DNA from: Pararhizobium qamdonense
GTDB taxonomy: Bacteria > Pseudomonadota > Alphaproteobacteria > Rhizobiales > Rhizobiaceae
Assembly (NCBI RefSeq): GCF_029277445.1
Contig: NZ_CP119569.1
Span: 1 to 64,000, forward strand
Reading direction: 5' to 3'
Length of the DNA: 64,000 nt
Program-made: the position numbers and the translations under genes
In this document: piece by piece, positions 17,508-27,161 of the stretch
Position numbering within the stretch: position 1 is the stretch's first letter
Layout: each line of letters starts with the position of its first letter
Notes under the pieces: model-generated
Seen by the model: only the letters and a program-made list of their open reading frames with translations
Database searches by the model: none
What the model was told of the DNA's origin: nothing

Positions 17508-18293
17508 ATGATCATCAACAGGCGCACATTTTCAACCTCATTGCTTGCCGGCGCGGCAGCATCCCTCGTTTCAGTGAAGGGCATGGCCGCACCGTCAGTT
17601 GCCCGCCCGCCGAAAGCCAGCAATATCGTCTTTGTCCATGGGTTATTCGCCGATGGCTCCTGCTGGAGCGAAGTCATATCGAGGCTGCAGCCCAAGGGTC
17701 TCAATGTGACATCGGTTCAGAACCCTCTGACTACCCTCTCCGAGTCGGTTGCTGCTGCGGAGCGCGTGCTTGCGCGGCAGGATGGCCCGACCGTATTGGT
17801 AGGGCACTCATTCGGCGGAATGATCGTAACTCAGGCCGGCATTCATCCTAACGTGTCAGCTCTTGTGTATATCGCCGCTCGCGCACCCGACACCAACGAG
17901 GATTTTGGCGCATTGGCCAAGACCTTTCCTACTCCCCCCGCCTCTGCCGGCATCATATTCGATGGGGAGGAAGGTAGGCTTGGCAAAGAGGCGTTCCTGC
18001 AGGATTTTGCCGGCGACATTCCAAGAGCCCGCGCAGAAGTGCTTTACGCAACGCAGTACCCCTTCCAGAAAGCACTCCTCGCAGGCAAGGTCACGGAAGC
18101 CGCATGGCGCCACAAGCCTAGCTATTATGCGGTCTCGAGCGAGGACCGCACAATAAATCCGGATTTGGAACGGTTTCTCGCCAAACGAATGGGCGCAGAG
18201 ACCATCGAGTTGAAGGCTAGCCATCTTTCACTGATCTCGCACCCGGATGAGGTCGCCGAGCTCATTTTGAAAGCGGCAGGCCGAGGAGACTGA
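17508..18293 (+). CDS. Exported alpha/beta hydrolase
   Basis: 261 residues. The N-terminus has a Tat-like signal (NRRTFSTSLLAGAAASLVSV, possible cleavage after AMAA/APS). The core has VFVHGLFADGSCW, the nucleophile elbow GHSFGG and a terminal His in ASHLSLISHP. Members of this group are often encoded beside ECF sigma/NrsF pairs. It is divergent from the sigma factor, so it may belong to its regulon. Reaction unknown; periplasmic action is inferred. Confidence 0.82.
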   Translation: MIINRRTFSTSLLAGAAASLVSVKGMAAPSVARPPKASNIVFVHGLFADGSCWSEVISRLQPKGLNVTSVQNPLTTLSESVAAAERVLARQDGPTVLVGHSFGGMIVTQAGIHPNVSALVYIAARAPDTNEDFGALAKTFPTPPASAGIIFDGEEGRLGKEAFLQDFAGDIPRARAEVLYATQYPFQKALLAGKVTEAAWRHKPSYYAVSSEDRTINPDLERFLAKRMGAETIELKASHLSLISHPDEVAELILKAAGRGD

Positions 18294-18312
18294 CACCTCT
18301 GCACGATTTAAC

Positions 18313-18336
18313 AGGTCAGGCGTCGCCGCCTGACCT
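18313..18336 (+). terminator. Hairpin after the exported hydrolase
   Basis: A perfect 10-bp stem (AGGTCAGGCG / CGCCTGACCT) with a TCGC loop begins 20 bases after the stop codon. No T-run follows, so it may protect the 3' end or terminate only partly. The rest of the gap to 18682 shows no gene. Confidence 0.5.
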
Positions 18337-18681
18337 CTCCCCGATAGTCAGAATAGAACGTCCAGTCAGGTCTGTGCGTATGATGCCCTGCCTGACGTTT
18401 GAAAGCAAAGCTAAGTAGCTTTTAGGCACCTACGTAGACGATAGGTCAGGACGGACGACAGCGAAGGACGCTGCCATTCTTCCCCTGAGTGGCGCAACGA
18501 TTATTAGGTTGCGTCAGAGGATGAAACCTTGCCCTGAGAGTGACGTATAAATACCTTGTGGATTGATCCTCACTACCATACCCATCTGCGCTTGACCTTG
18601 GTCAACGACCTTCACATCTTCTCTCGTGCCTGCGAGAGCGGGTCCAGAAACTGGACCGGCGCTCATTGGTTGCACTTGAGA

Positions 18682-19686
18682 CTATTGGCCTCGAGTTTGG
18701 TGTGACAGTCCAAGAGAGTAGTTCAGCGGAATCCACTCGTATGCTTCCCCGTGAGGCCGAATGTGGCCTACGCCAGGAAAAGACAGATGTGAAGCGCCGA
18801 CGAGGTCCCCCTCTTTCGCGATCTTTGCGAAGACCGCATGACGTGTGGTTCTTGCCTCGCTCTGGTCGCTGTCGAAGCCTATCGTCACGCCAGGTTCATC
18901 GAACTGGACAGCTGCGACGTGGATCAAATCGCCGATGACAAACATTCGCTTGCCATCGCTTTCGACTTCATAAATTACGTGACCCGGGGTATGTCCATGG
19001 GCAGAAATGGCTGTCAGACCTGGCGCTATTTCGGTATCGCCTGTAAAGGGTTTCAACTGACCAGACTGGACATATGCTCTGAGCGAGGCAACTGCGCCCG
19101 CGAAGAAGTTGGATTGGTCACCATCCTTCCTTCGCGCATCTTCGGATAGCCAGTAGTCAGTGTCCGCCTTGTCGGCATGGATCACAGCTTTGGGGAAAAC
19201 TTGCTTGCCGTCTCGCATCAAACCACCCACATGGTCGAGATGGAGATGGGTTATAACGACATCGTCAATCTGGTCCAAGCTGTATCCCGCGGCTTTTACG
19301 TTGTCGGCCAATTTACCGAGATCTGGACCTAGTAGCTTGCCAGCGCCAGTGTCTATCAAAATCAACTTTTGGCCAGTGTTGACAAGGAACGCATTGACCG
19401 AAGTTTCCGTCGGCGAACTAAGGTAGGCACGAGTTAGTGCCGCCTTGGTCGCATTCTCCGGTTCTGCGAGCAGCGTTTCGACCGGCAAATCGAGAGTGCC
19501 GTCGCTGAGTGCCGTCACTTCAAACTTGCCGACCATGACGTGCAGATAGCCGGACTGGACCTTCTGCATCGGTGCTGCGGCAAGCACTGGTTCTATTACC
19601 TGCGGCAAAGCAATAGTACCGATCGCAAGCGTTGCGACAACTGCTAGCATGGGCTTGCGCACGAAACGGGACGAGAATTGGGGCAT
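18682..19686 (-). CDS. Exported MBL-fold metallo-hydrolase
   Basis: 334 residues with a signal peptide ending near VLAAAP. The zinc motif THLHLDHVGG, a His in AHGHTPGH, an Asp in FVIGDLIH and a late His in SHLSFPGVGH form the metallo-beta-lactamase site. The family includes lactonases and other hydrolases; the HGHTPGH segment is typical of quorum-quenching-lactonase-like proteins but is not specific. It lies 44 bases downstream of the MFS gene on the same strand. Confidence 0.83.
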   Translation of the reverse strand: MPQFSSRFVRKPMLAVVATLAIGTIALPQVIEPVLAAAPMQKVQSGYLHVMVGKFEVTALSDGTLDLPVETLLAEPENATKAALTRAYLSSPTETSVNAFLVNTGQKLILIDTGAGKLLGPDLGKLADNVKAAGYSLDQIDDVVITHLHLDHVGGLMRDGKQVFPKAVIHADKADTDYWLSEDARRKDGDQSNFFAGAVASLRAYVQSGQLKPFTGDTEIAPGLTAISAHGHTPGHVIYEVESDGKRMFVIGDLIHVAAVQFDEPGVTIGFDSDQSEARTTRHAVFAKIAKEGDLVGASHLSFPGVGHIRPHGEAYEWIPLNYSLGLSHQTRGQ

Positions 19687-19730
19687 GCGGGATCCTTGTG
19701 TCGAGGCGTTTTGCGATGAGCGGTTCTAGG

Positions 19731-20909
19731 TCAGGCCTGGCTCTTGTTCGGCAGAACCTGTAGGAAGACGGCGGTCGCGCTCGCAAGGCCTGCGACGCAA
19801 GCAACAGCCTCCCATCCTGCCAATTGCCATGCCGCAGAGGCGACTGCGGAGCCGATTGCGCTGCCGAGGAACATTGATCCCATGAAGATCGTGTTCAGCC
19901 GGGCACGCGCCTCGGGACGGAGCGAATAGATGATTGTCTGATTGGAAACGAGCGCGCTGTGCATCCCGAAATCCAGGAGGGCGACGCCGATCATCAGTGC
20001 TGCGAGCGTCGGAGATGCGGCAAACAGGACCCATGAGAACATCGCCACGATCGCACCGAGCTTGATGACGAGATGAGGACCGCGCGCATCGGCGATGCGG
20101 CCGGCAATCGGGGCGGCGACGAGACCGACGGCTGCGACGACGCCGAACAGGCCGGCCACTTCCGCACCTAGACCGAAGCGCGGCTCGGCGAGGTAGAATG
20201 GCAGGACCGCCCAGAATGCGGCAAAGCCGGCAAAAAGCAGAGCCTGGGTAAAGGTCGCACGGCGCAATTGCGGAAACGTCCTCCACAGGACTACCATCGA
20301 TGGGAAGATTTCCGCGTAACGCAGCCTGGCAGCCGGCGGCATGCTGGGGAGGCACGCCCACATGGCCGCGGCGGTGGCAAGCGCAATCGGCGCAGCGATC
20401 ATGTACATGGCGCGCCATCCGAATTCGGTGGCGACGACGCCGGCGATGGTGCGGCTGAGAAGCACGCCGCCGAGCAGCCCGGACATCAGCATTCCCACGG
20501 TCGCGCCGCGGCGCGACGGGGCAGCAAGCTGTGCGGCAAAGGGGATGATCTGCTGCGCTACGGTTGCCGTAAACCCGACGAAGATCGATGCGGCCAGAAC
20601 CATGACAGTGCCTTGGGCAAAGGCCATGGCGAGAAGCGCCACAGTCAGCACCATGAGCTGAATGACGATCAGCCTGCGTCGATCCATGACGTCGCCGAGG
20701 GGAACGAGTGCGAACAGGCCAAGGGCATAGGAGAGCTGCGTTGTCGGGACGATGAGCGGCGCGGCTTGTGGTAAGTCGACGGCCATGACGTTTAGCATTG
20801 GCTGGTTATAGTAAATGTTGGCGACAGCCGCTCCAGTGGCCAGCGCCATTGCAAAAGTCAGCGGCCCGGTCATTAGGGTGGTATGATTAGAGTGAGCAAC
20901 GTCAGACAT
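19731..20909 (-). CDS. MFS transporter, 12-helix
   Basis: 392 residues with 12 predicted helices. The motif A-like VPLGDVMDRRRLIVIQL follows helix 2 and its counterpart is PIAGRIADARGPHLVIK. It fits the YnfM/Bcr-like group of drug or sugar-efflux MFS proteins. No adjoining regulator is evident. It may be cotranscribed with the MBL hydrolase. A long inverted repeat lies upstream (20933-21034). Confidence 0.85.
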   Translation of the reverse strand: MSDVAHSNHTTLMTGPLTFAMALATGAAVANIYYNQPMLNVMAVDLPQAAPLIVPTTQLSYALGLFALVPLGDVMDRRRLIVIQLMVLTVALLAMAFAQGTVMVLAASIFVGFTATVAQQIIPFAAQLAAPSRRGATVGMLMSGLLGGVLLSRTIAGVVATEFGWRAMYMIAAPIALATAAAMWACLPSMPPAARLRYAEIFPSMVVLWRTFPQLRRATFTQALLFAGFAAFWAVLPFYLAEPRFGLGAEVAGLFGVVAAVGLVAAPIAGRIADARGPHLVIKLGAIVAMFSWVLFAASPTLAALMIGVALLDFGMHSALVSNQTIIYSLRPEARARLNTIFMGSMFLGSAIGSAVASAAWQLAGWEAVACVAGLASATAVFLQVLPNKSQA

Positions 20910-20932
20910 GCAGAGATTCCTGGTTGAATGTC

Positions 20933-21034
20933 AGCGGAATGTCTCGATTTCAGAACTGTGCGGCAACTGACAAAAATGCAGTTTCTCCGTTCAGCTTTGA
21001 ACAGTTGACCAGTGGGTTGAAGTGACATTCCGCT
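20933..21034. repeat. Widely spaced inverted repeat upstream of the MFS gene
   Basis: AGCGGAATGTC at 20933-20943 is repeated exactly as its reverse complement at 21024-21034, with 80 bases between. It may be a paired regulator site; no gene is seen in 20910-21266. Confidence 0.45.
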
Positions 21035-21266
21035 TCCCGGAATTGCATGAAGCCAACCCTCCAAGAGAGGCACGCATTAAGTCCAACGGAGTCTTTCTAT
21101 TGTAAGTGCTTGAAAGCATCGCGGGTTGCGGCTGGCTAGCACCACGACATGTATCAACCTAGGGGCGTCTTTGCCCGCTGATTGATCGCAGCGTACCGAC
21201 CACGAATACGACCATGCTATAGTCAACGGCCGGTTGACCCGGCCGATGATGCGTTAGACGCCGTGT

Positions 21267-22319
21267 TTAGGCCACCGGAGCGTGAGGGGAGTCGATCTGG
21301 TCGAACTTTCCGCCAGTGATAAGATCCCGGATACGAGGGTCGTCGAGGACCGTGTAGGGATAAGGACGCGGTATGTTACTGACTTTGTCAAGCACGGCAA
21401 GCTGCTCAGCTGACAGATTGATCCGTGCGGCGCTCAGATTACTCGAAAGTTGGCTTAGTGTTCGGGGGCCGATGATCGGAATTGATCCTCTGGCGGCCAC
21501 CCAAGCAAGTGCAATCTCCCCTGGTTCAACGCCAGCCTCCTGCGAAACCTCAAAGAGTGTGTCAAGAATCGCAGTGCGCTGCAGACTGTTTTCTGGTTGA
21601 AACCCAGCGCCCGCCCAGGCCTCATCACGTCTGGCGGTGTCATTGGATCCGCGGTACTTGCCGGTAAGGAGTCCCCCACCAAGAGGTGAGTAAGCAACAA
21701 CGCCCATTCCCAATGCTTGGGCAGCAGGTATGAGATCCTGCTCCGTTACGCGTTGGACAAGGCTGTGTTCCACTTGAATGCCAGCGATCGGAACCGAACC
21801 ACGCAGCTCAGCAATCGTCGCAGCCCGTGCAACTCGCCATGCTGGAAAATTTGAAAGACCCGCGTAAATAATTTTTCCGGCCCGCGCGAGATCATCGAAA
21901 CCGCGAACGAGTTCCTCAAGCGGTGTTACTCCGTCAGAAACGTGACACCATAAGAGGTCGATCCGATCCGTCTTCAAGCGCCTGAGACTGCTTTCAACCG
22001 ACGTGAGCATAGCTTGTCGACTGTTACCGGTTGCAAGGATGCCGGACCGCCCGTCAGTCTTTACGGCAAACTTTGTTGATAGAACGAAGTCCTCACGCCG
22101 TCCACTCAGGAGATCGCCAAGAATCTCTTCCGACTGTCCTTCCTGATAGCCGTTGGCACAGTCGATGAAGTTGCCGCCTGCGTTCGCGTAAGCGTCAAGG
22201 ATTCGACGGGACTCGGCCGGATCGGCGCCATGGCCACCCCAAGCCACGCCGAAATTTGCTGTCCCAAGGACGAGTTCTGAAACACGAAGCCCGCTTTTTC
22301 CAAACAATTTGTAGCGCAA
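21267..22319 (-). CDS. Aldo/keto reductase
   Basis: 350 residues. Catalytic Asp and Tyr are in DCANGYQEG, Lys in LSTKFAVK and His in LLWCHVSDG; the cofactor segment is PIIGPRTLSQLSSNL. It differs from the enzyme at 9545 and is not a recent duplicate of it. It is divergent from the TetR gene at 22415, and a 42-base palindrome between them is the probable shared operator. Confidence 0.88.
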   Translation of the reverse strand: MRYKLFGKSGLRVSELVLGTANFGVAWGGHGADPAESRRILDAYANAGGNFIDCANGYQEGQSEEILGDLLSGRREDFVLSTKFAVKTDGRSGILATGNSRQAMLTSVESSLRRLKTDRIDLLWCHVSDGVTPLEELVRGFDDLARAGKIIYAGLSNFPAWRVARAATIAELRGSVPIAGIQVEHSLVQRVTEQDLIPAAQALGMGVVAYSPLGGGLLTGKYRGSNDTARRDEAWAGAGFQPENSLQRTAILDTLFEVSQEAGVEPGEIALAWVAARGSIPIIGPRTLSQLSSNLSAARINLSAEQLAVLDKVSNIPRPYPYTVLDDPRIRDLITGGKFDQIDSPHAPVA

Positions 22320-22358
22320 AGGGTCATCTCCTTGTGTTAATAGTCGCAGCGCATATAT

Positions 22359-22400
22359 AAACGAGCCACCGGCTCATTTAAATGGGCCGGTGGCTCGTTT
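22359..22400. promoter_or_regulatory. 42-base palindromic operator between aldo/keto reductase and TetR genes
   Basis: Two 21-base arms read AAACGAGCCACCGGC..ATTT outward from 22379/22380 with only one mismatched pair. Within each arm the block ACGAGCCACCGGC repeats the half-site. It covers the space 40 bases from the reductase start and 15 bases from the TetR start, so a bound dimer pair would block both promoters. Confidence 0.8.
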
Positions 22401-22414
22401 GTCAAGGAGAGATG

Positions 22415-23011
22415 ATGCGCGCTGACGCTCGACATAACTATGAGCAGTTACTTCTTGTCGCCCACGAGGTTGTCGCAGAACAAGGCGTTGATGCGTCACT
22501 GCGTGACATAGCACGTAAGGCTAGCATCGGTTGGGCTACCCTATTGCGTCACTTTCCGACACGAGAAGCGCTTCTCGATGCCCTCCTGAGAGAGAGATTG
22601 CATGTGCTGACACAAGATGCTGCGAGGCTCGAAGCTTCCAGTTCGCCATCGCATGCGCTCGTGAGTTGGCTCCGTCAGGCGGTGGCTTTTGTGCAGGTCT
22701 ATAGCGGCATCGTGACCATGTTGGCGTCATCGCTCGCTGACCAACAATCAGCGCTGCACACCTCCTGTGTGGAGCTACGGAAGGCCGGCGGACGGCTTTT
22801 GGAGCGTGCACAGGTGGCTAAAGCTGCTCGCCTCGACCTGGACAGTGAGGATTTATTTGCCTTAATCGGCGCCCTTGGGTGGGTTGGGGATCAGCCCCTT
22901 TTCGCGCGCCGAAGTGGTATCATTTTTAGCGTTTTGATTGATGCGATTATGATTGACGAAGGTGGAACTGCGCACGACCCAATCCAGCATCCCACAGCGT
23001 CGTCACAGTAA
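22415..23011 (+). CDS. TetR/AcrR family regulator
   Basis: 198 residues from the second of two adjacent ATGs (22412, 22415); AAGGAG at 22404-22409 suits 22415. The HTH contains LRDIARKASIGWATLLRHFP. The C-terminal domain is helical, with a hydrophobic core typical of SbtR-like ligand domains. It probably represses itself and the aldo/keto reductase through the 42-base palindrome. Confidence 0.85.
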   Translation: MRADARHNYEQLLLVAHEVVAEQGVDASLRDIARKASIGWATLLRHFPTREALLDALLRERLHVLTQDAARLEASSSPSHALVSWLRQAVAFVQVYSGIVTMLASSLADQQSALHTSCVELRKAGGRLLERAQVAKAARLDLDSEDLFALIGALGWVGDQPLFARRSGIIFSVLIDAIMIDEGGTAHDPIQHPTASSQ

Positions 23012-23227
23012 CGCCCTTGCCATCTAGGCCGTTGCAGATTGCCAGCGCCACGTGGTGAGAACGTTCCAATCGGCTTCACTAACTGGGGCTGGTAAGCGGG
23101 GCTGATGGCGGCCTTTCGCTAACCAGTGCGCACAGAGCCTGTTGAGTCGCAACGTTGTAAAGCAGCGTCCATTCGATACCTAGGACAACAGCTGTTTGCC
23201 AGTCTCATCGTGGCCGCTCGAGTCCGC

Positions 23228-23557
23228 TCAGCCCCGGGGCTCAGCCAACCCGAAGGGAACTTTAATTTCCGCCGCAATCTCCTTGTGGCGTTCCACCACA
23301 GTACCCACGATTAATTTCATCAGGCTTTCGACAAAATGGTGGCTAAGGCCGAGATCATCGGCGATGTTCTTTAGCCGATGCATCTGATGCCGCTCCCGCT
23401 CACTGTCTGTAGCCGGCATCGCTTTTTCGGCTTTCAAGTGGCCAACTTGCTCTGTACAGCGAAAGCGTTCGGCCAGGATGTGGAGGACTGCGGAATCAAG
23501 GTTGTCGATGGTCTTGCGGTAAGACGCAAGCTCCTTTGCCGTATCTTGTGCGATCAT
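23228..23557 (-). CDS. Chorismate mutase, AroQ type
   Basis: 109 residues from the ATG at 23557; an ATG at 23650 would add an unlikely N-terminus. The protein is all helical with the AroQ pattern: YRKTIDNLDSAVLHILAERF, then QVGHLKAEK with its active-site Lys, and a final helix ending VERHKEIA. The enzyme rearranges chorismate to prephenate in Phe/Tyr synthesis. It is a lone cytoplasmic copy near an esterase gene, so it may be a secondary isozyme. Confidence 0.85.
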   Translation of the reverse strand: MIAQDTAKELASYRKTIDNLDSAVLHILAERFRCTEQVGHLKAEKAMPATDSERERHQMHRLKNIADDLGLSHHFVESLMKLIVGTVVERHKEIAAEIKVPFGLAEPRG

Positions 23558-23677
23558 CTCAGTATGTTCCAAGTTGCTATTATTCGGCCCAAAGGGGGGC
23601 TCACAAAACAGGATTTTAAGAGGGAGGCCTGGGCTCACGAGAGCGCCCATGCGCTTTGTTTGCCACGTAGGCCAGCC

Positions 23678-24559
23678 CTAGATATTTCCATAAAGTCGCC
23701 GTAAGCCCCGACTGAGCGCAGCGCCCATGATCGACTCGTGACTTTCTTCTGGGTAGACGTGAGCTTCGGTCGAAAATTGTTCTCCAACCCAGGGTTGGAG
23801 AAGGTGTTGCATAACGAACATGTCACCCATCATGTCGGCATTTTGCATTGCGGAGGGAAGCTGACTTTTGACGGGAGCGAATTGCGCTCCGAACCGCGCT
23901 TTGTTTTCAAGCTCCCCGATGCACATATAGACCTTCGCGGATGGCGCCGGCGAGATAGACGTGGCTTCCTGGGCCATTCGCAGCACGGCTCCTTCATCCC
24001 ACCATAAGGACGGGCTAACGGCAAGATAGCGACGAAATCTGTTTGGACGTTGAAAAAGGGCACTAAGTACAAACAGGCCGCCGAATGATTGGCCAGTTAA
24101 GGTGATGTCATCTGGATCGATGGGAAAGTGGTCGGCGAGCGCCGGGATGAGCTCCTCATCGATAAAGGCAAGGAATGCCTTCCCTTCACCGGTAGCGAAG
24201 GTCTCGGCGATACCGGTAAAGGACGGGGTCGCCAATGCAAAGGCGGGCCACGCCGTCGGCGTAAGATCTCTGTTTCGTCTCAATGCAAACGAGGGAACTA
24301 CGTCCAGCGGATAGCCTATGCTAACAGCAAAAAGGAGGGGAAGGTCGAGGTTCACTGCACAGCTGTGAATAGTGCTGATCAGCGATCCGGCGCTGAGCTC
24401 TGCATCGGTTGCGATAACAGTGCCGCAACGCTTTCCGTTGACAGGATAACGGGGCGAGGTGATACAAATTCGTAAAATGTCATCAATGTTTTCGGGTTTG
24501 ACCATCCACACTTCACTGCCAGCAATTAGAGTGTCGTGCTCCCTTGAAATTATCTGCAT
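23678..24559 (-). CDS. Alpha/beta-hydrolase esterase, IroE/BesA-like
   Basis: 293 residues of the putative-esterase (enterochelin-esterase-like) fold. The nucleophile elbow is GQSFGG, and the catalytic His is probably in PEESHESIMG. There is no signal peptide, unlike periplasmic IroE. Known relatives cleave ferric siderophore esters, but no siderophore gene is nearby, so the substrate is uncertain. Confidence 0.75.
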   Translation of the reverse strand: MQIISREHDTLIAGSEVWMVKPENIDDILRICITSPRYPVNGKRCGTVIATDAELSAGSLISTIHSCAVNLDLPLLFAVSIGYPLDVVPSFALRRNRDLTPTAWPAFALATPSFTGIAETFATGEGKAFLAFIDEELIPALADHFPIDPDDITLTGQSFGGLFVLSALFQRPNRFRRYLAVSPSLWWDEGAVLRMAQEATSISPAPSAKVYMCIGELENKARFGAQFAPVKSQLPSAMQNADMMGDMFVMQHLLQPWVGEQFSTEAHVYPEESHESIMGAALSRGLRRLYGNI

Positions 24560-24742
24560 TTACGACTCCTAAAGATACGAGATCGTTGCGCGCTCGACAT
24601 GTCGCAACAATTCAACAGTCCACGCCAAATTCGCGACTGCCATGCCTCCATTCATTCTGAAAAGTCCCGTTACATCAAAAACGACGACTGTGGCGGGGCC
24701 TTGGTTTTCGCGTGGCGGAAAAAGTGGCGACCTGATGTCATT

Positions 24743-25258
24743 TTACTTGGGCAAAGCGCGGGGTATCACCAATAGCTCCCGTCCTTGACGATGCCCGCGT
24801 TCGCCGGTTGGTCGAAAACCTAGCTTTTGCAGGAGTTTCCAGGAGGCTGCATTTTCCAACCTGCATTCAGCATTAATTTCCAGCTCGGGATATGATTGCC
24901 TCAACTCAGCCATCACTGCTCCGGTCGCCTCATAGGCATACCCTCGTCCCTGGTACCGGGTGCCAAACCAGTAACCAATCTCCAGTCGATCTTCCCCGTG
25001 CAGGTGGATCCCGACGGTTCCGACCAGTTCCTTACCGAGCCAGACGCCAAGGAAGCGGTTGTTCTCGTCCTGGCTGCCAAGCAGTTTCAAAGCGTCGAGC
25101 TCGGTGAACGGGGTGGGAAGGAAATCGACAACATCGGTAATGAAAGGATCGTCAGTCATTCGCCGAAACGCACTGACATCGCCGCCTAACAAAGGGTCGA
25201 TCCTGAGACGTAAGGTGGGGATCTGAGGGAAATTTGCGAGAGACCTGGTGATGCTCAT
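24743..25258 (-). CDS. GNAT family N-acetyltransferase
   Basis: 171 residues, RimJ/RimL-like. The acetyl-CoA loop is the segment RYQGRGYAYEA (Gln/Arg-x-x-Gly-x-Gly/Ala), followed by NAASWKLLQKLGF. It is 50 bases past the preceding gap and has no operon partner. A truncated relative lies at 2355-2672. The substrate amine is unknown. Confidence 0.87.
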   Translation of the reverse strand: MSITRSLANFPQIPTLRLRIDPLLGGDVSAFRRMTDDPFITDVVDFLPTPFTELDALKLLGSQDENNRFLGVWLGKELVGTVGIHLHGEDRLEIGYWFGTRYQGRGYAYEATGAVMAELRQSYPELEINAECRLENAASWKLLQKLGFRPTGERGHRQGRELLVIPRALPK

Positions 25259-25387
25259 ACACCGCCACTCCGAGTAAATTTTTTGATCGGGCTAATGTGG
25301 ATAAAGAATGCCGCGTTTCGCAATGAGACGACGGGGTACTAAAGCGTCCAACGCGTACCACGACACTGGATTTCGTTCTACTATGCC

Positions 25388-25762
25388 TTAGAAGGGCGTG
25401 GCGATAGTGCGGTTCGGCGGAATATCGGTGAAGTTTTTGACATCATCGAGTACTGCCCCTGTCGCCTTGGAATTGAAGGCATTGTCGAGAGCCTGCCTGT
25501 CCGTGAACTTGCAGACAGCAACGGCGACCACGCCGACCTTGTCGTCACTTGGAAAGAAGGCACTGCAAGCTTCCAAGCCATATTTACCCCACGATTCCTG
25601 CACCAGAGGCAGATGCTTCTTCACATAATAATCCCTGTCGAAATGCGACGAGGCTTCGCCGGCATAACTGACGTTTAGAGTAACGTCCGCCATTGACGAG
25701 CCAGTCAATGTTAGCCAGATAGCGCCCGCAGCGAGAATGGATTTAGTAACGGCATGTTTCAT
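25388..25762 (-). CDS. EthD-like exported protein
   Basis: 124 residues with a signal peptide (SILAAGAIWLTLTGSSMA). The mature part has the EthD ferredoxin-like pattern: VTLNVSYAGEASSHFDRDYY, then KHLPLVQESWG. Cytoplasmic EthD proteins take part in ether degradation or act as monooxygenase-like proteins; an exported form is less usual. No ether-degradation genes are near. Function unknown. Confidence 0.75.
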   Translation of the reverse strand: MKHAVTKSILAAGAIWLTLTGSSMADVTLNVSYAGEASSHFDRDYYVKKHLPLVQESWGKYGLEACSAFFPSDDKVGVVAVAVCKFTDRQALDNAFNSKATGAVLDDVKNFTDIPPNRTIATPF

Positions 25763-26563
25763 GTTCGGTTCCTTGATTCACATATCAATGGGCGCTCGGC
25801 ACCATCACCGCTGCGGTAGCCATGCTCCTGGTCGCGCGACCTGGTCGCTTTCCAGTACGGCCGATATCGCGATGCGCCTTTCACTGCATTTCTCCCCGTT
25901 TCGCTCCTATTCAGCAATCAACAATATCGAACTTTCACCATTCACTTTTGTAAGGCCTACTTGGAGCGGAAGGACATTCGTGCTCTCGTGACTGTGGCGC
26001 CTGGCGGAACTCAATGAAGCCGCACGGATTCTGGGCAATCGATCAACCAACGGTGGAGGGAGGCTCCGGCGCGTGCGGGCGTGCCACGTCAGACCCTTTT
26101 CTAAGCAAGAGCTGATTGCCTTTGTTGAGGAAGGCGAAAAGACGGAGGACGGCGCTACCGTTACAGGGAAAATAGCTGCTGTAGGAATCACGAATACTCA
26201 CCGGCGGTGAAGATTTGAAGCGATCTTCGCGTCAAGCAAAACGAGAGTGCTTTCCGCATGAGTGATGAAGCGCGTACCTGTGATTTGTCGCTGGTCCTGC
26301 GCAAGCTCCAGAAGTAGCCGACCTCTCCGGAGGTAAGCTCAAATCCGAGGGCATGGAAGAAAGCTATCCCAGACAGAGGCGCAGGGCCATGCCATCCATA
26401 AGTGGGAGACAACGGATCCTCTCTGCGAGGTAGGCCAGATAGCGCTCTCGTCCTGAGGACGTCTATCCGCATTTAGATGGCTTCGAATCAGTCGTCATAC
26501 CGCAGCGCTCAGCATTTAATGCAATGTCCACGCCCCCCGAGAGATCTGACGTGCCTGACTTAA
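25763..26563. other. Long interval with only possible remnants
   Basis: No intact gene is convincing here. One plus-strand frame from about 25990 to 26210 stays open without a start (ELNEAARILGNRS), and a minus-strand frame at 26188-26472 encodes 94 residues with no ribosome site. Both may be decayed pieces. Confidence 0.3.
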
Positions 26564-27142
26564 TTAGATGAACAAGCCCGCAGTTGCGATTTCAACGCGT
26601 GTGCGGGCAGCGTCTTCCTTATCGCGGAAGCGATCAATGGCCCAAGAGAGCGCCGTGGCAAGCTCGAATACGTCCCTCGCACCGACCGAGGCTACAGCAA
26701 CCCCTGCTGCTTGCGCACGCGCAAGTAAGGCACCAGTCATGTCCTCAAGCAAAGAGACAGTAGGACCCAAGGAAGAGCCCTGCTCGTCTCTCGCCTGTGC
26801 TATGCACTGAGGGAGATCATGCCAGATCCGCAGCCGCCAACTCAGCCACACCAACCATTCCGACAAAGCCTGGCGCGGCGGAATATCACCGAGTGTCCTC
26901 GACTTCTCGATCGCCTCATCAAGATCCGATGTCATTACCGCCGCCAGAAGGTCCTCGCGCGCGGGGAAGTTGCGGTACAACGTTGCGTTGCCGACACCCG
27001 CGCGCAGCGCGATGCCGTCAAGCGAGGCAAGCACGCCATCTGTTTGGAATACTTCCTGTGCAGCTCGCAGAATTGCGTCTCGGTTGCGGCGGGCGTCGGC
27101 CCGAGGAACGCGCATAGCTGCCCTGTTCTGCTCAATGGTCAT
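26564..27142 (-). CDS. TetR/AcrR family regulator
   Basis: 192 residues from the ATG at 27142, which has AAGGA upstream; a longer frame from 27223 would run through the operators. The DNA-binding domain contains LDGIALRAGVGNATLYRNFP. It is divergent from the SDR gene at 27217, and two GTCCCC-type palindromes lie between them, suggesting repression of both. Confidence 0.85.
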   Translation of the reverse strand: MTIEQNRAAMRVPRADARRNRDAILRAAQEVFQTDGVLASLDGIALRAGVGNATLYRNFPAREDLLAAVMTSDLDEAIEKSRTLGDIPPRQALSEWLVWLSWRLRIWHDLPQCIAQARDEQGSSLGPTVSLLEDMTGALLARAQAAGVAVASVGARDVFELATALSWAIDRFRDKEDAARTRVEIATAGLFI

Positions 27143-27161
27143 AAAGCATCCTTGACTAAAC

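Noticed and set aside
23678..24559. Siderophore utilisation locus, because of the enterochelin-esterase-like protein
   Set aside because: No TonB receptor, siderophore synthesis or iron transporter gene is nearby.
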